This document shows positions 41,310 through 52,166 of a DNA stretch of 64,000 bases, one piece after another. Within the stretch, counting starts at the first letter, position 1. Each line of letters starts with the position of its first letter. The notes under the pieces are model-generated. The model was not told the DNA's origin, searched no databases, and saw nothing but the letters and a program-made list of their open reading frames with translations. Source of the DNA: Tritrichomonas musculus. Lineage: Eukaryota; Parabasalia; Tritrichomonadida; Tritrichomonadidae. The stretch covers positions 434,001 to 498,000 of the forward strand of contig JAPFFF010000022.1 of the NCBI GenBank assembly GCA_039105265.1. The letters are read 5' to 3'. A program made the translations under genes and the position numbers.

Positions 41310-41346
41310 TCGCCTATGGCGCTTAGAGCATGCGCATAAATATTTA
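41310..41346. terminator. CGCC-TAT-GGCG hairpin plus GAGCATGCGCA element
   Basis: The hairpin at 41311-41321 and GAGCATGCGCA-TAAATATTT at about 41326-41345 lie between two convergent gene ends. The second word is shared with 27778 in element B. Confidence 0.4.
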
Positions 41347-41347
41347 A

Positions 41348-41629
41348 TCATTCTTTCAATAATGGTATGTCGAAACGTCTAACTCCTCCACCGTTCGCTC
41401 CAACTAAATTAGCTCCTTTATAACTTACTTTATTATTTAATTTACCGATACCACTTCCAACTTTACTTATTACATCACCAATATCTCCACCAATTAGACC
41501 GCCTGCTTGATTAATCAATGGTGCAAATTTACTAACAGTTTCAACTGCTTTTTTCACTTTCGGTACTATTTTTCCAATAACATTTTTAGCACCGCTTATA
41601 ATATTTTTGAACCAACTTCCAAATGCCAT
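41348..41629 (-). CDS. Minor capsid candidate (MAFGSW family)
   Basis: 93 aa from ATG 41629 (the frame from 41683 adds a leader absent in B). MAFGSWFKNIISGAKNVIGKIVPKVKKAVETV is an amphipathic basic helix; then a Gly-rich region with AGGLIGGDIGDVISKVG and a tail ending RRFDIPLLKE, as in 29773-30105. LIGG-D fits the (M/I/L)xGG cleavage pattern of adenoviral-type proteases, though no such protease was found in the element. It starts 56 bases from the divergent capsid gene. Confidence 0.65.
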   Translation of the reverse strand: MAFGSWFKNIISGAKNVIGKIVPKVKKAVETVSKFAPLINQAGGLIGGDIGDVISKVGSGIGKLNNKVSYKGANLVGANGGGVRRFDIPLLKE

Positions 41630-41684
41630 ATTTCGATAATGTAAAAATTTTAAAAATGATTTTAATTTTTTTCTATTATTCAAA

Positions 41685-43634
41685 ATGACATTCTTAAACG
41701 CTCAAACAAAAAATCTTGGTAATGATGAAGGTGATGTTTTAGCATTCTTCCAAAATAAATTGAGAAATTTAATACAACGAAACGGCGGTGATAATTCTTT
41801 TAGTTGGATTATGGAAGAATTCAAAGATAAAGATGCACCTTTACCTGTTGGTACTAAAACAAGAATTAAATTAACTCATTCAGGTCATACCATAACTCAA
41901 ATTGAAAAATCATTCTCTACAATATTACTTGACTTCAATGTTAAATTAAATCAAGCTATCGATGTTTCAGCTGATAAAAACGGTTTAATGAAAATATTCG
42001 TTGGTTTCAAAAATGCCGTTGAATTTTATGAAGATTGCAGATTTTGGATTAATGGTAAATTACTTGATACATACCGACAAGATGAATTACAACGTGAATC
42101 ATTCGCTTATAATTCTATCAAACCACGAGATGCAAAAGCAACTTCTAAATTCAGTCATTCAACTTGGGAAAATGTAAGCCAATTTTCACCGTCTATTTGT
42201 GGTTGCTATATTGATTTAAAGGATATTGCCGACGGCTTACCTCATAAATTCACAATCGAATTAACAATTCCATTTCTTGATCAACTTGCACTTCAAGCAT
42301 GGCAATTATATCCAAATTCAATATGTGGTGAAATAGAAGAAGAAGTTAAAACATCATTGCGTGCTATGGTATGGGCTCAAATAAACCCCAATATCGTTAA
42401 AGAAACTTTACAATTCCTCGAAGATAAAGCAATTGATGAAGAAATACCCGCAGTTGTACCAATCACTCGTAAATTTACACAAATTGGCAAACCATCAGTT
42501 ATTGTTTCTCATTATTCAGCAACTCCAACTCCAACACAAACATTACATATTAAATATCAAAGAATGCATGGAGCTAAAGCATATACAGCTGAAGAACCAG
42601 AAGGTGGAGAACAAGAACAATTGCGAAAAGATACTCATAACGACGAAGCAGAACCAATTGTTATTGATTTTCATTATACCGATGAAGAATTCGCAAAATA
42701 TGGTGTTGATAAATCACTTGTAAATCATGCTGAATTTGCTGAAATTATTGCTTGTAGAAATCCAGATTATATTTTAAATGCTGGTGATTCTGTTAAGCTA
42801 ATTGAAAATGAAGTTAAAGGAGCTCTTCTCGTTAAATCAAATCGTTTAAATGGTTCATCAATTAATCTTAAAACTGAAAAACTAAGACTTGATGTATTAG
42901 GTGGTACAATACAACTTGGACGTTCAAATTTAGCTGGTTTTGGTCTTAAACAAGGAACATATCAAGGACTAGTTCATGAATTACAAACGCCTTTATTAGT
43001 TCCATCACAGGAATTAACACGTGAAATATTTGAAGGTACTGCAAAAGCAAATGGTCTTGAAATATCTAAAACAATACCTTTAAAAAATGCAACAAATATA
43101 ACAATGATGTTTCCAAAAAGTCCATTTGATATTACATGCTTCGATAATATTATGTATCAAAACGTTCAACTAGTCGTTAATAAAAGAACAAATCCAGACA
43201 CTGAATTTCAGAGCACCTGCGGAGCTCGCTTTTATCAACATCAATTAATAGCTAATGAATTAGATGGAGCATTAGAAGCAACGCAAGAATTCGAGGATTC
43301 ATTCACTCAACCATTAAATGACCCAACAACTGGTAAGAGATATACTAATTGTAAAAGCGATGGTACAAGCTTTGGTATTAATTTCCAACTTGAACGTTCA
43401 AATGCTGGATATGTATTTGATGGATTAGATACAGGCACAAATTCAATTACAATTACATTTAGGGGACAACCATTATATCGTGGTGATGATGACACATATT
43501 TCATTCCTGATTTAGAATATAAAGACCAACACCCACCAAGTCCTGAAGCTTGGATTTGTAGCGATACATACTTCGCATGGTCCGTTAATGGTGTTGAATA
43601 CTTCCCTCGTGGTGTTCCAGCAGGATTTGAGTAA
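41685..43634 (+). CDS. Candidate major capsid protein, intact
   Basis: 649 aa, the only intact copy of this protein in the window. MTFLNAQTKNLGNDEGDVLAFF at the start and WSVNGVEYFPRGVPAGFE at the end match the frameshifted gene of B with very high identity. It is beta-rich through two halves of roughly 200 and 300 residues with a variable loop (about 300-330: EEPEGGEQEQLRKDTHNDE, longer than in B). It has no membrane segment. Size, conservation and pairing with a minor capsid candidate support a double-jelly-roll major capsid protein. No diagnostic motif was used. Confidence 0.65.
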   Translation: MTFLNAQTKNLGNDEGDVLAFFQNKLRNLIQRNGGDNSFSWIMEEFKDKDAPLPVGTKTRIKLTHSGHTITQIEKSFSTILLDFNVKLNQAIDVSADKNGLMKIFVGFKNAVEFYEDCRFWINGKLLDTYRQDELQRESFAYNSIKPRDAKATSKFSHSTWENVSQFSPSICGCYIDLKDIADGLPHKFTIELTIPFLDQLALQAWQLYPNSICGEIEEEVKTSLRAMVWAQINPNIVKETLQFLEDKAIDEEIPAVVPITRKFTQIGKPSVIVSHYSATPTPTQTLHIKYQRMHGAKAYTAEEPEGGEQEQLRKDTHNDEAEPIVIDFHYTDEEFAKYGVDKSLVNHAEFAEIIACRNPDYILNAGDSVKLIENEVKGALLVKSNRLNGSSINLKTEKLRLDVLGGTIQLGRSNLAGFGLKQGTYQGLVHELQTPLLVPSQELTREIFEGTAKANGLEISKTIPLKNATNITMMFPKSPFDITCFDNIMYQNVQLVVNKRTNPDTEFQSTCGARFYQHQLIANELDGALEATQEFEDSFTQPLNDPTTGKRYTNCKSDGTSFGINFQLERSNAGYVFDGLDTGTNSITITFRGQPLYRGDDDTYFIPDLEYKDQHPPSPEAWICSDTYFAWSVNGVEYFPRGVPAGFE

Positions 43635-43719
43635 AAATATTTTATTAAATTATTTTAAACATTTTCAAAACTATTTAATTTAATTTTATATTTTTCAATT
43701 TTTTTTATTTTATCATAAA

Positions 43720-44163
43720 ATGGTAGATAAAGTTTTCTTGAATCTCACTAAATTCGTTGATGAATTAAAAGCATTTGACAAAATAAATTTCAATGATTTC
43801 GAAGGCTGTAATGTTTATTTTGAAGGTAATGATACTTATAGAAACAAATTCGGTAAATTAGGAATTAGACCAGTTGCGATTGAAATGCGTGGCTCGGCTA
43901 ACAATATATTAATAACACATAAAACAATACTCGAATACTTCAAAGGTCAGCCTGTTATTTCCAGCTCTAAATTATGGGATAGATTAAATCCAGCAGATAA
44001 ATCAAAAGTACATGTGCTTAAAGTATCATTTACAATAAAAGAATACGAAGGAACTCCATATTATCCAGCTCAAATTTCAATATTATCAATCAAAAGCAAT
44101 ATTGAAAAAATAAGAAATCAGGAAGTTAATGAAGAAACTGAAATTACTTCAAACTGTATTTAA
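43720..44163 (+). CDS. Hypothetical protein after the capsid gene
   Basis: 147 aa. KVFLNLTKFVDELKAFDKINF, then RPVAIEMRGSANNILITHKTILEYF and a beta-rich second half (VHVLKVSFTIKEYEGTPYYPAQISIL). Weak similarity in pattern to the 173-aa gene at the right end of B, although the position differs. It ends just before a hairpin array shared with a convergent gene. Function unknown. Confidence 0.5.
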   Translation: MVDKVFLNLTKFVDELKAFDKINFNDFEGCNVYFEGNDTYRNKFGKLGIRPVAIEMRGSANNILITHKTILEYFKGQPVISSSKLWDRLNPADKSKVHVLKVSFTIKEYEGTPYYPAQISILSIKSNIEKIRNQEVNEETEITSNCI

Positions 44164-44178
44164 AAATATATTTTTTAA

Positions 44179-44209
44179 GGAACTTTCAGTTCCCGGGACC
44201 TTAAGGTCC
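44179..44209. repeat. Double hairpin array between convergent genes
   Basis: GGAACT-TTC-AGTTCC (44179-44193) then GGACC-TTAA-GGTCC (44196-44209). The first unit and its flank are identical to 38355-38369. The stop of the minus-strand gene (44210) abuts it. Confidence 0.75.
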
Positions 44210-44542
44210 TTAATACTCCAACTTCAAGAATACAGTGAATCTATCAGGTTTTATTTCATTTCCATTTGCATCACAAAACCATATTTTAAAATGTCTTTTA
44301 GTACCGATATATTCATACTTTCTATTGTCATCAGGAACAGGTAAATTTGAATACCAAACTAAACTATCACAATATTCGTCTCTTTGTATAAATGAAGCAT
44401 GAACTTCAGTTTCAGCATCTATATATTCATTACACACTGCTAAGCAATATTGGAAACTAATATATCGTTTATTTAATGAATTTACAAATTCTGGTGGCAA
44501 TTCGTTTTCATAGTCTTTTGTTATAAAATATGTTTTAACCAT
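44210..44542 (-). CDS. Small conserved protein beside the fibre gene
   Basis: 110 aa, intact form of the broken gene at 27473-27779. MVKTYFITKDYENELPPEFVNSLNKRYISF, then HASFIQRDEYCDSLVWYSNL and IWFCDANGNEIKPDRFTVFLKLEY. It is compact and beta-rich, with no membrane segment. It starts 24 bp from the fibre gene on the opposite strand, so a shared promoter region is likely. Function unknown; conserved pairing suggests a role with the fibre. Confidence 0.65.
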   Translation of the reverse strand: MVKTYFITKDYENELPPEFVNSLNKRYISFQYCLAVCNEYIDAETEVHASFIQRDEYCDSLVWYSNLPVPDDNRKYEYIGTKRHFKIWFCDANGNEIKPDRFTVFLKLEY

Positions 44543-44879
44543 TTTATTTTTAATTAAAATTTACAGATGACAGCAATAATTACAAAACAAAATGTTAAAG
44601 ATGGTGCATTTACAGGTGGTAATAATAAACCAACTGCTAACGGAGAATTTGAAAAATTACATGTAAAAGGAGATACAACAATAGATGGAAAAATAAATAA
44701 TGAACAAATTATTAACATTGAAACACGAATAAAAACATTAGAAGAAACACCAGCGGATGGATTACCTTTTGAAGATGGATTAAATGATTTTATAATTAGT
44801 GCCGATACATTAAGAACATTCGAAAATGATGAATATAATATTCTTGAAATAGAAATTGACGATAGTTCTAACGATAGTT

Positions 44880-44898
44880 CTACGAACGTAGCGCTACG
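44880..44898. repeat. Hairpin insertion inside fibre coding sequence (1)
   Basis: CTACG-AA-CGTAG overlaps the perfect palindrome CGTAGCGCTACG (44887-44898). The encoded residues (SSTNVALRD) have no counterpart in the element B fibre; the frame is kept. Confidence 0.65.
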
Positions 44899-45018
44899 CG
44901 ACATAACTGAATTTAGTGGAGATTTATTCGAAATAATATTTCCTTCATATATGAATTTATCAACTGGTATAATATCAACATCAAACAACAAGTTTAAAAA
45001 TCCATGTATATCGTATGA

Positions 45019-45048
45019 CTTGCAACGCAAGACTCTTTCTCTAGAAAG
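45019..45048. repeat. Hairpin insertion inside fibre coding sequence (2)
   Basis: CTTGC-AAC-GCAAG (45019-45031) followed by CTTTCT-CT-AGAAAG (45035-45048). It encodes LQRKTLSLES, absent from the B homologue; the frame is kept. Confidence 0.65.
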
Positions 45049-47317
45049 TGATGCTGATAAATATACGTTGAATTACATTAATGAAGACGATAAACCACGA
45101 CTATATATTCACAAAACTATTATTGATAAACCAATGGATTTATTCACTTCGGGATTCATGCGTATAAATTATATTGCTAAAATAAAACAAACTATAAACT
45201 CAAAAGACAATCAATTAATAAATTTCAAATGTAATACAATAGATGCTGACAATTGCTTTAAATTATATCGTTCTCCATTACCTGATTTTTACGAGATGAA
45301 ATCTTACGGTATAACTAACGACAATGAATATTATTATGCTGATTATGGATATATTCCTGGAACACCAGAATTTGAAGCTTTAATTGATGGTCAAGCTTTC
45401 GAATTTCATGATGAAGCATTTGGTACTGATTACAAAATGACTAAAAAAGGTAATGAATGGGTTGGTAATAATGTATCTTTTCATATACCAATATCCGCTT
45501 CAATTAAAGGAGAAACTAAATTCTTTAAACATCAAACGCAACCATTACTTATTAAGCAAAATGAAACAAATAAAGCAATATTAAGAGCATGGATTAGTTA
45601 TTACTCAAACGAGAACCCATTTAAATTTATTAATGAAAAAGGATTATTAAAGTTTGTCGATTGTGAAATTGATAAATATGTTGATAATGTAAATGGATAT
45701 TGGGCTGTATATCTAAAATGTACTCAAAAGAAAAGCTGTAATTTCACATGTTCATTAATGATAAATGGAATAGAATATCAAACAGAATTTGGATTTGAAT
45801 ATGCATCATATGAAGCTGAATCATGTTATAAAGTTAACACCAATAATTGTTATGAGTACTTGCCATATCATTATAACGGAAAACTTGAAGTAGGCAATCC
45901 ACCATATGGTTTAAAATTATATATGCGCACTGATAAAGAATTAATATTTAAAATTGCTGATACCAAATATGAAGAAGGAACAAATACTTTTGAATTTTTA
46001 GCATCAACAGGTTTTTATACAGTATCACCACGACCTGAAGCATGTACAACATTATTTACAAATTATAACATTCAAACAAGCGGAGTAGTTATTGGTGAAA
46101 ATATAGAATCGCATGTATTCGTTTTAAATTCATTAGGTAATACTGTAGATATAGCAGTTAATCAAATATCACAATTACAAAATTATTATGTTCAACTACA
46201 ACAACAATTAGAGGAAGTCAAGAATAAACAAAATTGGTTTGATATCGTTAAAATGTTATATGTATTGGAGGTTCTGTTGTTAATTTTATGGGTGGTCCAA
46301 CAAAGTTATTATCAATTGCTAAAAATGGAATATCAAGTTTAATTGGAATGTCATTCGCTGCAGATGAAGAATTAATAGAAGATGCTGTAATAGTTGCATG
46401 TGATAGAGCTTCTACTGTATTAGCCGAAGTTAAAGTAGAAGAATTGGATTTAGCTAATGAAGAGCCACTATTAACTGAAAACCTTAATCGATATAAGTAT
46501 TTATGCACCTCTCTTAAATATGATTATCATATTGAAGTCTCATTTGCGATTGATGATCTAGGTGAAGTAGTAAAAATAAATACTTATACAGTTAACGAAG
46601 ATTTAACAATAACGGAAACGTCCCTTACAGGGCCGAATGTTTCAACAGACCAAAGCTCTATTGATTGTTTAATTATATATAATAGTCCATATTTGATTAT
46701 AGACAGTAATTATAAACCAATTAAGGTTGAAGTTAAAAGAATACCAAAAAGAACAAATACTGAATTAGGATTAGGTACAGAACTTAAAGATAATCATATT
46801 TTATCATCAGCTGCAACTGTTAAATTAATTGAAAATCATAAAGTTCATTTGAACGAATCATTCACAAATAAATTAAGTGAAACATTAAATAATTATACAT
46901 CGGTTCAATATGTTCAGGATAATTACCCGTCGTACACATATTTAAACGCAAACTTTAAAAATAACAATCAATTAACAAATATATTAGATGCTTATGCATT
47001 GAAAACAGAATTGCCAAATATACCTGATGATTTAGTTAATAATGAAACATTAACGAATTCACTAAATAATTATTCATTAAAGACTCAATTAATGAATTAT
47101 GAATTAACTAAAGAGATTCCTGATAATAATAACTTTAAGATTTATTTCTACTTCAAGTTAACTAAACCTTCACCAAACTTTACCGCAACGATCACTTTTA
47201 AATGGGTAAATGCTGAAGGTGTTGATGATTCATACACTGGTGTATTCATCGTTGAGAATAACACAATTATTTCACGAACTGGTCCATCAAAGAAAATAAC
47301 ATTCTTAGGAGTTAGTG

Positions 47318-49595
47318 TAATCATGTTGAGATTACCCATTTTCATAGTGGCATGATAAATCCCAAATCCCACCCACTGGGTTCAACACAAAAAGTTGATT
47401 ATATGTTAACAGATATTTCCTATAATAAATAAAACGCCTTAAAATTAATTATATGCTTATCTCTAAATTGAAAAATTATCAGTTAATTATTTTTTTTTTT
47501 TTTATAAAAATTTCAAATAAAATAATATTTTTTTAATAGAAATTTTGAATACTTAAATAATATTTGAATAGATATTTATAAATTCATATTTTGCAAATTG
47601 TGTATAATTTTTTGAATATTTTTTAATATTTTTCTAAAAAGAAATTAATATCTAATGTATTTATAGTTATAATAACTAATAACTATAATTAAAGTATATA
47701 ACATTAATTTGACTGAGCCCAGTTTGGGATTTTTTTGAATACTTATCGTTTGGTTTTTTGGGATTTATCCCAAGGCAAAATACTCAAACAAAGTTTCTTA
47801 AATTCACCTTATGGGATACGGTTTTTTGGGATTAAAAATCCCACCCAATTAACCGTTATAAATTTTTAAAATATATTTACTTTTTTTTTATCAAAATTTC
47901 ATATATATTCATATATAAAATGCTTAAAAATGAAAAATTCATTCAAAAGTATTTTTATATTCAAACGTGTTTATATTTTGAGAAAAATTTATCTCAATTA
48001 CACGCAGAAAAAATATTTTTGAATGAAAAAAAAAATCAACAAACAATCAAGAAAGAAAAGTATCTATTAGCACGCAAATAATAACGTCGAATACCAAATT
48101 ACCAATATTTATGAATTTCGTACATATATACCAGGTACTAAATGTGAAAATTTTGACAATTTATCTGTGATCGAAAAAAAATTTCAATGATTCAAAAGAT
48201 ATTCATTTTATTCAGCAATTAGACAAATTTATTCAAATGGTACCACTCTCGTTACATTTAAAATCACCCTATTTACGGTCATTATATCTATTTTTTTCAT
48301 TGTGACTCAAGAAATAGCCATAAAGATCTCATAACAAATAAAGACACGTCAAGCATCATTAATAAAAAATTATCCTAGATTATTTTATTGCAACTTTGCT
48401 CATTTTTATTATGTATTATTACTCATTTTATAATATATTTGGTCATGCATTAAAAAATGAAACTTTTATCATGCTACTACTTTTTTAAAAAAAAATAAAA
48501 AATAAAAAGGTTCATAGTTTAATAATCTAATACAAATGTACATTTAAGAATGTGATCTTTTAGTAGAAGAGCATTTAGAGGAGAGATTGTGATTAGATGC
48601 GAACTTATTTGTACGATTACAGCTCCTCTGTAATGAATTTGTACAAATAAGATATTTTTTTGTCTTTAATGTCTGTAATCGTAAACTATAAAGCGTTGGT
48701 TAATTGATATTCTATGATTTGCAAGTTTTTATTGACTATTTCGATAATCACGATCATTTAATATGTTTTCCTGCGAGTTAATAGATTTTGCGTTTCGTTG
48801 ATTGTATAATAGAAGACTTTCTCTTTAGATTTACTTTTGATTTATGAACGGATTGCTTTTTAATAAAAAGATAATCGGTATTTGATCGGCAAACGATCAT
48901 ATCTAATTCAAAAAATAGTTGAAATATTATTTTTTTCAACCAATCTTATTTCATAAACAGATAATTCTAGTAAGCATTTTATAATATAAGTATAACTACT
49001 TATATTATAAATCTATTTTTTTTTGCAATAAATACGATTTTCTTATTTAATAATTATTTAATTTTCATATTAAGTTTCTTAATTTATAGGCATAATGTAC
49101 TTTATTGAATTATGGCTCATTCCTTTTTTAAAATATTTTATAAAAATGATTAAATTAAATGAATTCTAAATTTAATTATAATCATTCAAGTTTTTAAAAT
49201 AAGTTATGAGTAAAACTTAATCAATTTTTAAAAATTTGATATTATTTGCTAAAAATGTGCAGAATACGTGAAAAATCAAATTACAGAAAAAAAATAAACC
49301 ACTATAGAAATATCAAACTTCAAACCGAAGTCATTTATTAAATTATTAAAAACAAATGAAACAAATTTGTATATTTTATTAGAAATAATTCTATTTATTA
49401 TAACAAAATTGCCAAAAGAAAGTTTGAAAAAGTGATAAAATAAATAAAAATATTCTATACTAAATTATTTACAGTATATATTAAAATTTAAAAATCATAT
49501 TTTTTTTAAATTTCTTTTTCAAAAAGTTCAACTTTTTAAATACTGGGATAAATGGGATTATTTTTTATCCCAAAAAAGTCCCATTAACATGATTA
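47318..49595. mobile_element. 2278-bp non-autonomous TIR element in the fibre gene
   Basis: Ends TAATCATGTT and AACATGATTA are inverted repeats. GTTAGTG is duplicated on both sides (47311-47317 and 49596-49602); the duplication is 8 bp (AGTTAGTG) if the last A of the element is counted. Removing the element and one copy of the duplication joins the fibre frame exactly, at TFLGVS-GSIGG. Subterminal motifs TGGGATTTxTCCCA recur near both ends (about 47365, 47755, 47820, 49550). No transposase ORF; an interior palindrome lies at about 48608-48652. Confidence 0.85.
48608..48652. repeat. Long palindrome inside the fibre-gene insertion
   Basis: CTTATTTGTAC and GTACAAATAAG pair, with a second inner pair ATTACAG/CTGTAAT, giving an 18-bp interrupted stem within the transposon. 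Confidence 0.6.
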
Positions 49596-50799
49596 GTTAG
49601 TGGTTCCATTGGTGGACGTCAAACACAATACGGATATTATAATTATAAAGAAGGTATATTTCAATGGACTCCATCAATTCCCGAAGGAGGACGTGAAGTC
49701 TTTAATGTTGATCCTGAAAGAACATCATTTACAGAAAACGTTTTATATGGTAGTGATTTAAACTATTATTCTTCAAAAGAAGAAGTAAATACTCTATTAA
49801 GTAGCCATTCTTTGAAAGAAGAGTTGGCCCTTGCTATCGAGCAAGTGAAAGAAGAATTAGCAGAATCAATTCCATCAATTCCTGATGATTTGGTTAATAA
49901 CGAAACATTAACAACAACATTAAGTGAATATAGACGAAAAGATGATTTAATAGTTAATATATCAAAAAAAGTTATGCAACAATTACCTATTGCTATAGGG
50001 ATTTATGAACCAGAAGGAATAACACTTGATTTTGGAGGTACATCATTTATACCATTTCATGAAGGAGCACATTTAATTGGAAATGTACCTTATACTGATT
50101 ATAAATTTGATATCATATACCAAACTCAAGAAACAGAAGAAAGACATGGAACAATTGCGCATAAATATAAAATTGGAAATTCATGCTATTTATATTGGGA
50201 AGAAGCAACTGGAGTATTATATGATTATTTTGGAACATATGGTGTTATAATTACATTAGCTGAAACAGAAGTAGAAATGGAAGTTCTTGACCAAATTGCA
50301 TTAAAAACTGATTTAGAAGCCTACCAATTAAAGTTAAATACTACTATAACTCATTATTGCCCAATAGAATTATCATTAAACAAAATCGAAGACTTTATAA
50401 TTGGAGCTCCTGTATATTTAACAGGTAAGGTTTATAAATATAACGCGTCTAATAAATTCGTGCCTTCAACAGAAGCAGACACTACTGATTGTATATCTTC
50501 AGTTAAAACAACTGGTAAATGGAATGAGTATATAGGTATATGTGTTAAAATTGATTCTAAAAATAACTGTATTACATTCGCAAGTGGAGGGGACTATATG
50601 GTTAGAGTTGATGATACAACAGGATATAATATCGGTGATGAAGTATTTATTGATAATGAAGATAATAAATTAAAAATACTTTCAGGACAAACTGCTATAA
50701 CATCCAAAATTAGACGTATGACGGTTGGAATTATTACTGCAAAAATAAATGATACAATGTTAGCTGTGTTCAAAAGCTGAAATTGATCTAATAAACCAA

Positions 50800-50866
50800 G
50801 AAATCGTAGATTTCCGGGCTATTAAAATAGCCAAGGAACTTAAAAAGTTCCCGGACCTAATAGGTC
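50800..50866. repeat. Four-hairpin array between convergent genes
   Basis: GAAATC-GTA-GATTTC (50800-50814), GGCTATT-AA-AATAGCC (50817-50832), GGAACTT-AAA-AAGTTCC (50835-50851), GACCTA-A-TAGGTC (50854-50866). The first two units recur at 51761-51793. The last supplies the stop of the gene at 50857. Confidence 0.8.
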
Positions 50867-51498
50867 ATTTTTAAACTAATACCATATTTTATAAATTCGG
50901 TGTAAATTCTGTTATATTTGTATTTAAATTCTTCGGTTTGACCATCTTTTGAAACTAATATTTTTGAAACGTAAATAATTTTACTTGATTTTGCAGTACA
51001 ACCGCCACATGTTATATTATCATCTAAAACTAGATCGACTTTCTCGCAATCAGTTAATAGTTTAATCATATTCATTAATAATTTGCTTTCACATACCACA
51101 TATGAATTTATTTTTAATGGGTTTGATTCATACATTGCTACTAACATTTCTAAGAATTTATTTTTCTTATCAAGTTCATCAATTTCATTTGTTAAATCTG
51201 CGATTCCTCTGTCTTGGGAAAGATTGTTTATTGGAGGCTGATATTGAAATGTCCCATTGTTCATTGTCATCTGTGTACCTAAAGTTTGACCAACCTGTGA
51301 GGTATCCGCTGGTTGGTTCGCTTGAGTAAAATTTACGTTTGGGTTTAGTGGTGGTACATTTGGATAAAAAGGCGGAGCAGATTCATTACGATTTTTATTA
51401 GGAGGTGTTATTTTGATATTAACATTAGTGTTTTGTTCTTGCTTAATGGTGTTATCTGTTTCACTGCTAAGAATTCTTGCTTGACGTAGTGCACACAT
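50857..51498 (-). CDS. Conserved Polinton protein with Pro/Asn-rich linker
   Basis: 213 aa, intact homologue of the gene at 23045. N-terminus LRQARILSSE; a linker rich in Asn, Pro, Gln and Thr (about residues 25-90); then a helical/beta domain (KNKFLEMLVAMYESNPLKINSYVVC, LLTDCEKVDLVLDDNITCGGC). Its C-terminus is YNRIYTEFIKYGISLKMTY, whose last codons and stop lie in a hairpin (50854-50866). Function unknown; conserved between the fibre and integrase sides of the element. Confidence 0.65.
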   Translation of the reverse strand: MCALRQARILSSETDNTIKQEQNTNVNIKITPPNKNRNESAPPFYPNVPPLNPNVNFTQANQPADTSQVGQTLGTQMTMNNGTFQYQPPINNLSQDRGIADLTNEIDELDKKNKFLEMLVAMYESNPLKINSYVVCESKLLMNMIKLLTDCEKVDLVLDDNITCGGCTAKSSKIIYVSKILVSKDGQTEEFKYKYNRIYTEFIKYGISLKMTY

Positions 51499-51545
51499 AT
51501 TTTATTATTTAAAAAAACATTAAATATTAGTTTTATATATTAAAA

Positions 51546-51770
51546 ATGGCATTTGGTAGTTGGCTTAAAAAATTGGGTAATAATATTAAATCGGCAGCAA
51601 AGGATTTTGCAGAAGGTTTTAAATTCGGTTGGAATAAAACTAAATCAATTATGGAAAAATTACCAGTTGTTGGTAATGTCGCAAAAATATTACCAAAATT
51701 TGATAATTCAAATAATCCTGCATTAAAGTATTTTGGTAATGATGGGTTCTATGAACTCCGGAAATCGTAG
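51546..51770 (+). CDS. Second MAFGSW-family small protein, end altered by a hairpin
   Basis: 74 aa. MAFGSWLKKLGNNIKSAAKDFAEGFKFGWNKT shares the start of the minor capsid candidates at 29773 and 41348, followed by a hydrophobic KLPVVGNVAKILPKF segment. It is a divergent paralogue within the same element; no second copy is seen in B. Its last residues and TAG stop fall in the first hairpin of the array at 51761, so the native C-terminus may have been longer. It starts 48 bp from the divergent 51498 gene. Confidence 0.55.
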   Translation: MAFGSWLKKLGNNIKSAAKDFAEGFKFGWNKTKSIMEKLPVVGNVAKILPKFDNSNNPALKYFGNDGFYELRKS

Positions 51771-51856
51771 ATTTCTTGGCTATTTTAATAGCCCGGGAAA
51801 GGCTTTGCCTTTGAGCGCAAGCGAAACTTAACGTTTCTCGGGTATATTAAATATAC
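51761..51856. repeat. Six-unit hairpin array between convergent genes
   Basis: GAAATC-GTA-GATTTC, GGCTATT-TT-AATAGCC, AAAGGC-TTT-GCCTTT, a GAGCGCAAGCGAA unit, GAAAC-TTAAC-GTTTC and GTATATT-A-AATATAC follow one another almost without spacers. Stops of both flanking genes lie inside the array. Confidence 0.85.
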
Positions 51857-52077
51857 AGATTCTTAACAGCTTTATTTAATAGATTTCTAATTTTAATATC
51901 TCTATCATATTTATTTTTAAGTTTCTGTCGTTTATTTTTAGCTTTATCAGTGTTTGGTTCAGGTTGGTTTAAAATACGTCTGTAATATTGTAATCTTGAA
52001 TTAATTAGTCTCAAAGTTGGAGTTGCAAATGTTTTTCTTTCGTGTGGTTGTCTTAATGGTTTTAGAGTTTGTGTCAT
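51847..52077 (-). CDS. Conserved small basic protein
   Basis: 76 aa, basic; homologue of 22784-23023. ERKTFATPTLRLINSRLQYYRRILNQ and KYDRDIKIRNLLNKAVKNLYI are conserved. Its stop codon is inside the last hairpin of the neighbouring array. It is divergent from the integrase gene, as in B. Likely nucleic-acid binding, from charge only. Confidence 0.65.
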   Translation of the reverse strand: MTQTLKPLRQPHERKTFATPTLRLINSRLQYYRRILNQPEPNTDKAKNKRQKLKNKYDRDIKIRNLLNKAVKNLYI

Positions 52078-52166
52078 ATTTTTATGTGATTAAAAATTTA
52101 TTTGAATAAAAATTTATTTGAAAGAAAATTTTCAAATTCATTAATTTAATATTTAAAATCTAAAAA

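Larger units (their letters stand above)
44567..50780 (+). pseudogene. Long fibre-like protein, frameshifted and split by a transposon
   Basis: Homologue of the fibre in B. Part 1 (44567 to about 46250) has the beta-rich N-terminal domain. A single A appears lost in the AAAA run near 46250, so part 2 (about 46251-47317) is in another frame and includes GGPTKLLSIAKNGIS, coiled coil and NYSLKTQ/YALKTELPNIP repeats. A 2278-bp TIR element (47318-49595) interrupts it after TFLGVS. Part 3 continues in phase from 49603 (GSIGGRQTQYGYYNY) to 50780 with the conserved terminal domain (TITHYCPIE to AVFKS). Two hairpin arrays (44880-44898, 45019-45048) add in-frame residues absent from B. The gene product cannot be full length. 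Confidence 0.75.
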
